Shown: piece after piece, positions 9,043 to 10,748 of the stretch
Layout of the letters: every line of letters begins with the position of its first letter
Numbering within the stretch: position 1 is the first letter of the stretch
NCBI GenBank assembly: GCA_028565635.1
Contig: JAOXYB010047158.1
Location: 1 to 10,748, forward strand
Direction of reading: 5' to 3'
Origin: Phoronis ovalis
Taxonomy: Eukaryota > Phoronida > Phoronidae
DNA length: 10,748 nucleotides
The notes under the pieces: model-generated
The model's database searches: none
Told to the model about the DNA's origin: nothing
The model's input: only the letters and a program-made list of their open reading frames with translations
Program-made: the position numbers and the translations under genes

Positions 9043-9190
9043 GGTTACAAAATAGTTGCTGGACGTCAAAGAGACATTCATATAATATATACCAACATAT
9101 GGAATGTTGATTTAATGACTGAATAAAATTTAACTGCATTATTGTAGCCACATCATTAATTGGAAGTATTTCTATCATGGATTATCATAT

Positions 9191-9213
9191 CTGCATATTG
9201 AATTAATATGCAG
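9191..9213. repeat. 23-nt hairpin with perfect 9-bp stem
   Basis: CTGCATATT (9191-9199) and AATATGCAG (9205-9213) are exact complements around the five-base loop GAATT. One such stem is close to what chance gives in about 10 kb of AT-rich DNA. Confidence 0.5.
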
Positions 9214-9898
9214 TAGTTTGCTGGATGGCATATTTCTCGTTGGGATCAGTAATAAAAAGACATACAATTCTTTTGCCTAGCGGTAGTATATGTGTGTATG
9301 CATAGCACTTTGGTTTGTCTTTATCTTAGGATACCTTTAGAAGATTCAGAATGGAGGCGCAAGTTCAAAGTATCATCGTTGGTTTAATTCTGTTCATTTA
9401 GTAAATTAATAAGTTTAACAGTGTTTAACAGGTGAGACTATATTAGTGATTGCATGGTCTTGGTGCTTATATTGTTCTTAATTGATGGGCAGTTATCTAT
9501 TATATTAGACATTATTGATTGTGGATTTTGTGGTCAGGGCTTGATCACTGAAGTATTAATCAGCTATTAAACTATCTGTTTAGATTACAAAGATAACAAA
9601 CACACACTGATTTGTGGTTAACCAAGAAAATATTTCTTAATAGTTAATTATATTTTCATTTTGTGTATTGCATCTGTGGACAATGTGAAGGAATAATTGT
9701 CCATGGATTAATTCCACAGTGTTGTCTGTTCACTTTGCACTTAAACATTCTGCCTGTCAGTAGGGTCATTTTGAGTATTTGTACAGATAAGAAGAAGCTG
9801 GTGATATCTGTCTGTGTCTGATTTGTATTGTACTAGTATGTAAGATTATGCGCTATCTGCAGATTTGACAACTGTACTCCTTCATGAAGATAACACCC

Positions 9899-10033
9899 CG
9901 TTCAGCTATTAATAAATACAGGAGACACGGTCATGTGCTATGTTATGGAAACGGCGTCATTTTAACACGGCTAGTGGTCTAACCGACAGTGAGAATGCTC
10001 TTCAGATTTTGATTAAGTATTTTGTGGACGTCG
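9899..10033. other. CpG-enriched patch before the putative second exon
   Basis: Eight CpG dinucleotides fall in about 135 bases (clusters near 9929, 9951, 9968, 9983 and 10029), while the flanking kilobases have almost none. The patch includes GGACGTCG at 10027-10034, a partial match to a CRE/ATF-type TGACGTCA core. In a genome whose CpGs have decayed, such a patch may mark an alternative promoter, a noncoding alternative first exon or an enhancer. It lies about 0.7 kb before the acceptor at 10740, a suitable place for a start site giving a shorter isoform. No coding frame was recognised within it. Confidence 0.3.
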
Positions 10034-10113
10034 TCAGTTTTTGCACACAGTGAGGATTAGATTTGTGTAGTGGCAGTACTTGTCTGTCATCTCTAGCTTG
10101 GGAATGACATACA

Positions 10114-10133
10114 TAATATATTATAATATATTA
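10114..10133. repeat. 20-bp perfect AT palindrome
   Basis: TAATATATTA is followed by TATAATATATTA-type sequence giving an exact 20-bp dyad, which can also be read as two direct copies of AATATATTA. AT-only palindromes of this length are common in AT-rich introns. Confidence 0.6.
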
Positions 10134-10740
10134 CTATACAGACTAACTGGAAAGGCATACTAGTTACTATAAGCAAGGAAGATCTGTGGCATTTGCTGCC
10201 TTGAATTTGCAGCATACAATTGACATTTCCTACACATATTTAATGAACAATGAAGGCATGTTAGTCATTATTATTTCATGTACATGATCAAAGTCTGTTT
10301 TCCTTTAGGCTTTTGTTGTAATATACATTTTTTATCTGTATTATATTACACCGCTCCTGAAAAGGTAAATTGATTTATTTACCTAGTAAGTTTAATTCTG
10401 ATCAGCACAGTGTCTGGTAAAATGAAATGGTAATTCAGCTATTTTATTTTGTCTAGCTCAAATACCTGTGAATTATCATTGGCTTTTGATTTTGTTTATT
10501 ATATGTCAAGAGGCTTGGAACTTGAAGAATTTTTTTATAGCAAGTCATTTGTTAGATAAGCATGCTGGGAAGTACCTGAAAATGTGTGAAGATGCATTCG
10601 GAATAATACAATATAATTTGTGGAATTAATAAAGTAATTAAACATGGCATTTAACCTAAAAGTAAAGAAGACAGGAGTTATTTTGAAATTTTTTTTTATG
10701 TAAAGGAACTACACCATTTACGACAAGACTGATTTTACAG

Positions 10741-10748
10741 GTATTTCT
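10741..10748 (+). CDS. Putative start of the second coding exon (cut by window end)
   Basis: GATTTTACAG at 10731-10740 is a reasonable splice acceptor, with a ten-T run about 40 bases upstream. Joining base 2930 (G) to 10741 gives GGT ATT TCT, an open Gly-Ile-Ser continuing after the QQLA end of the first exon. Phase is therefore compatible with the donor at 2931. With only eight bases visible the exon cannot be confirmed, and GTATTT at this position could also be an unused decoy. Confidence 0.35.

Larger units (their letters stand above)
2931..10740 (+). other. Large AT-rich intron (phase 1), about 7.8 kb
   Basis: From the donor at 2931 to the candidate acceptor at 10740 no further coding exon can be supported. 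Frames are short, start codons random and base use AT-rich throughout. Contents worth naming are entered separately: palindromes, foldbacks, a zinc-finger-like relict and a CpG patch. Other simple sequence includes an imperfect GT/AT microsatellite near 4979-5000, a TA-rich run near 6817-6831 and a ten-T run at 7531-7540. Slightly higher-GC patches near 3930-4040 and 7370-7430 contain stops in the frames I read and were not called as exons. A small unrecognised exon inside this span cannot be excluded without transcript data. Long first introns of this kind often hold enhancers, but no specific site is identifiable by eye. Confidence 0.6.

Noticed and set aside
1-10748. CRISPR arrays, tRNA genes, rRNA genes, bacterial operons
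   Set aside because: No regularly spaced direct repeats with unique spacers, no tRNA B-box-like GGTTCGAAT motif in context, and no prokaryotic gene density or ribosome binding sites were seen.

Overview
This window looks like a piece of an animal nuclear genome. It is strongly AT-rich, CpG-poor and almost free of long open frames. The one convincing coding segment is about 300 bases, ends at a canonical GTAAGT splice donor, and is followed by about 7.8 kb that reads as intron. There are no bacterial operons, Shine-Dalgarno sites, tRNA genes or rRNA genes that I could see. The style suits an invertebrate such as a mollusc or another lophotrochozoan, but nothing in the sequence fixes the taxon.

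Layout. Positions 1-185 form a CpG-enriched patch (13 CpG) with a 41-codon open frame; it could be an exon or promoter edge. Positions 357-699 hold a short non-autonomous transposon-like element with about 45-bp inverted ends, an internal 31-34 bp tandem repeat and an 18-bp CpG-rich perfect palindrome. Positions 700-2478 are AT-rich noncoding DNA. A probable 5' UTR with two tiny upstream ORFs leads into the first coding exon (2627-2930, plus strand). That exon encodes a 101-residue basic, Ser/Pro-rich and probably disordered N-terminus that I cannot assign to a named family. The rest, 2931-10740, is best read as one large phase-1 intron. A plausible acceptor at 10739-10740 opens a second exon, of which only 8 bases are in the window; joining the two gives an open Gly-Ile-Ser.

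The intron holds a 42-bp near-perfect loopless palindrome (3127-3168) and a short Cys-rich open frame that resembles a decayed C2H2 zinc-finger array (4527-4733). It also holds several small foldbacks (3925-3974, 8861-8928, 9011-9042, 9191-9213), a short tandem duplication (6270-6299) and a CpG-enriched patch about 0.7 kb before the putative second exon (9899-10033) that could be an alternative first exon or promoter.

I do not see a new multi-gene system here. The best leads are the compact inverted-repeat element, the 42-bp palindrome, the zinc-finger relict and the unassigned phospho-site-dense N-terminus.
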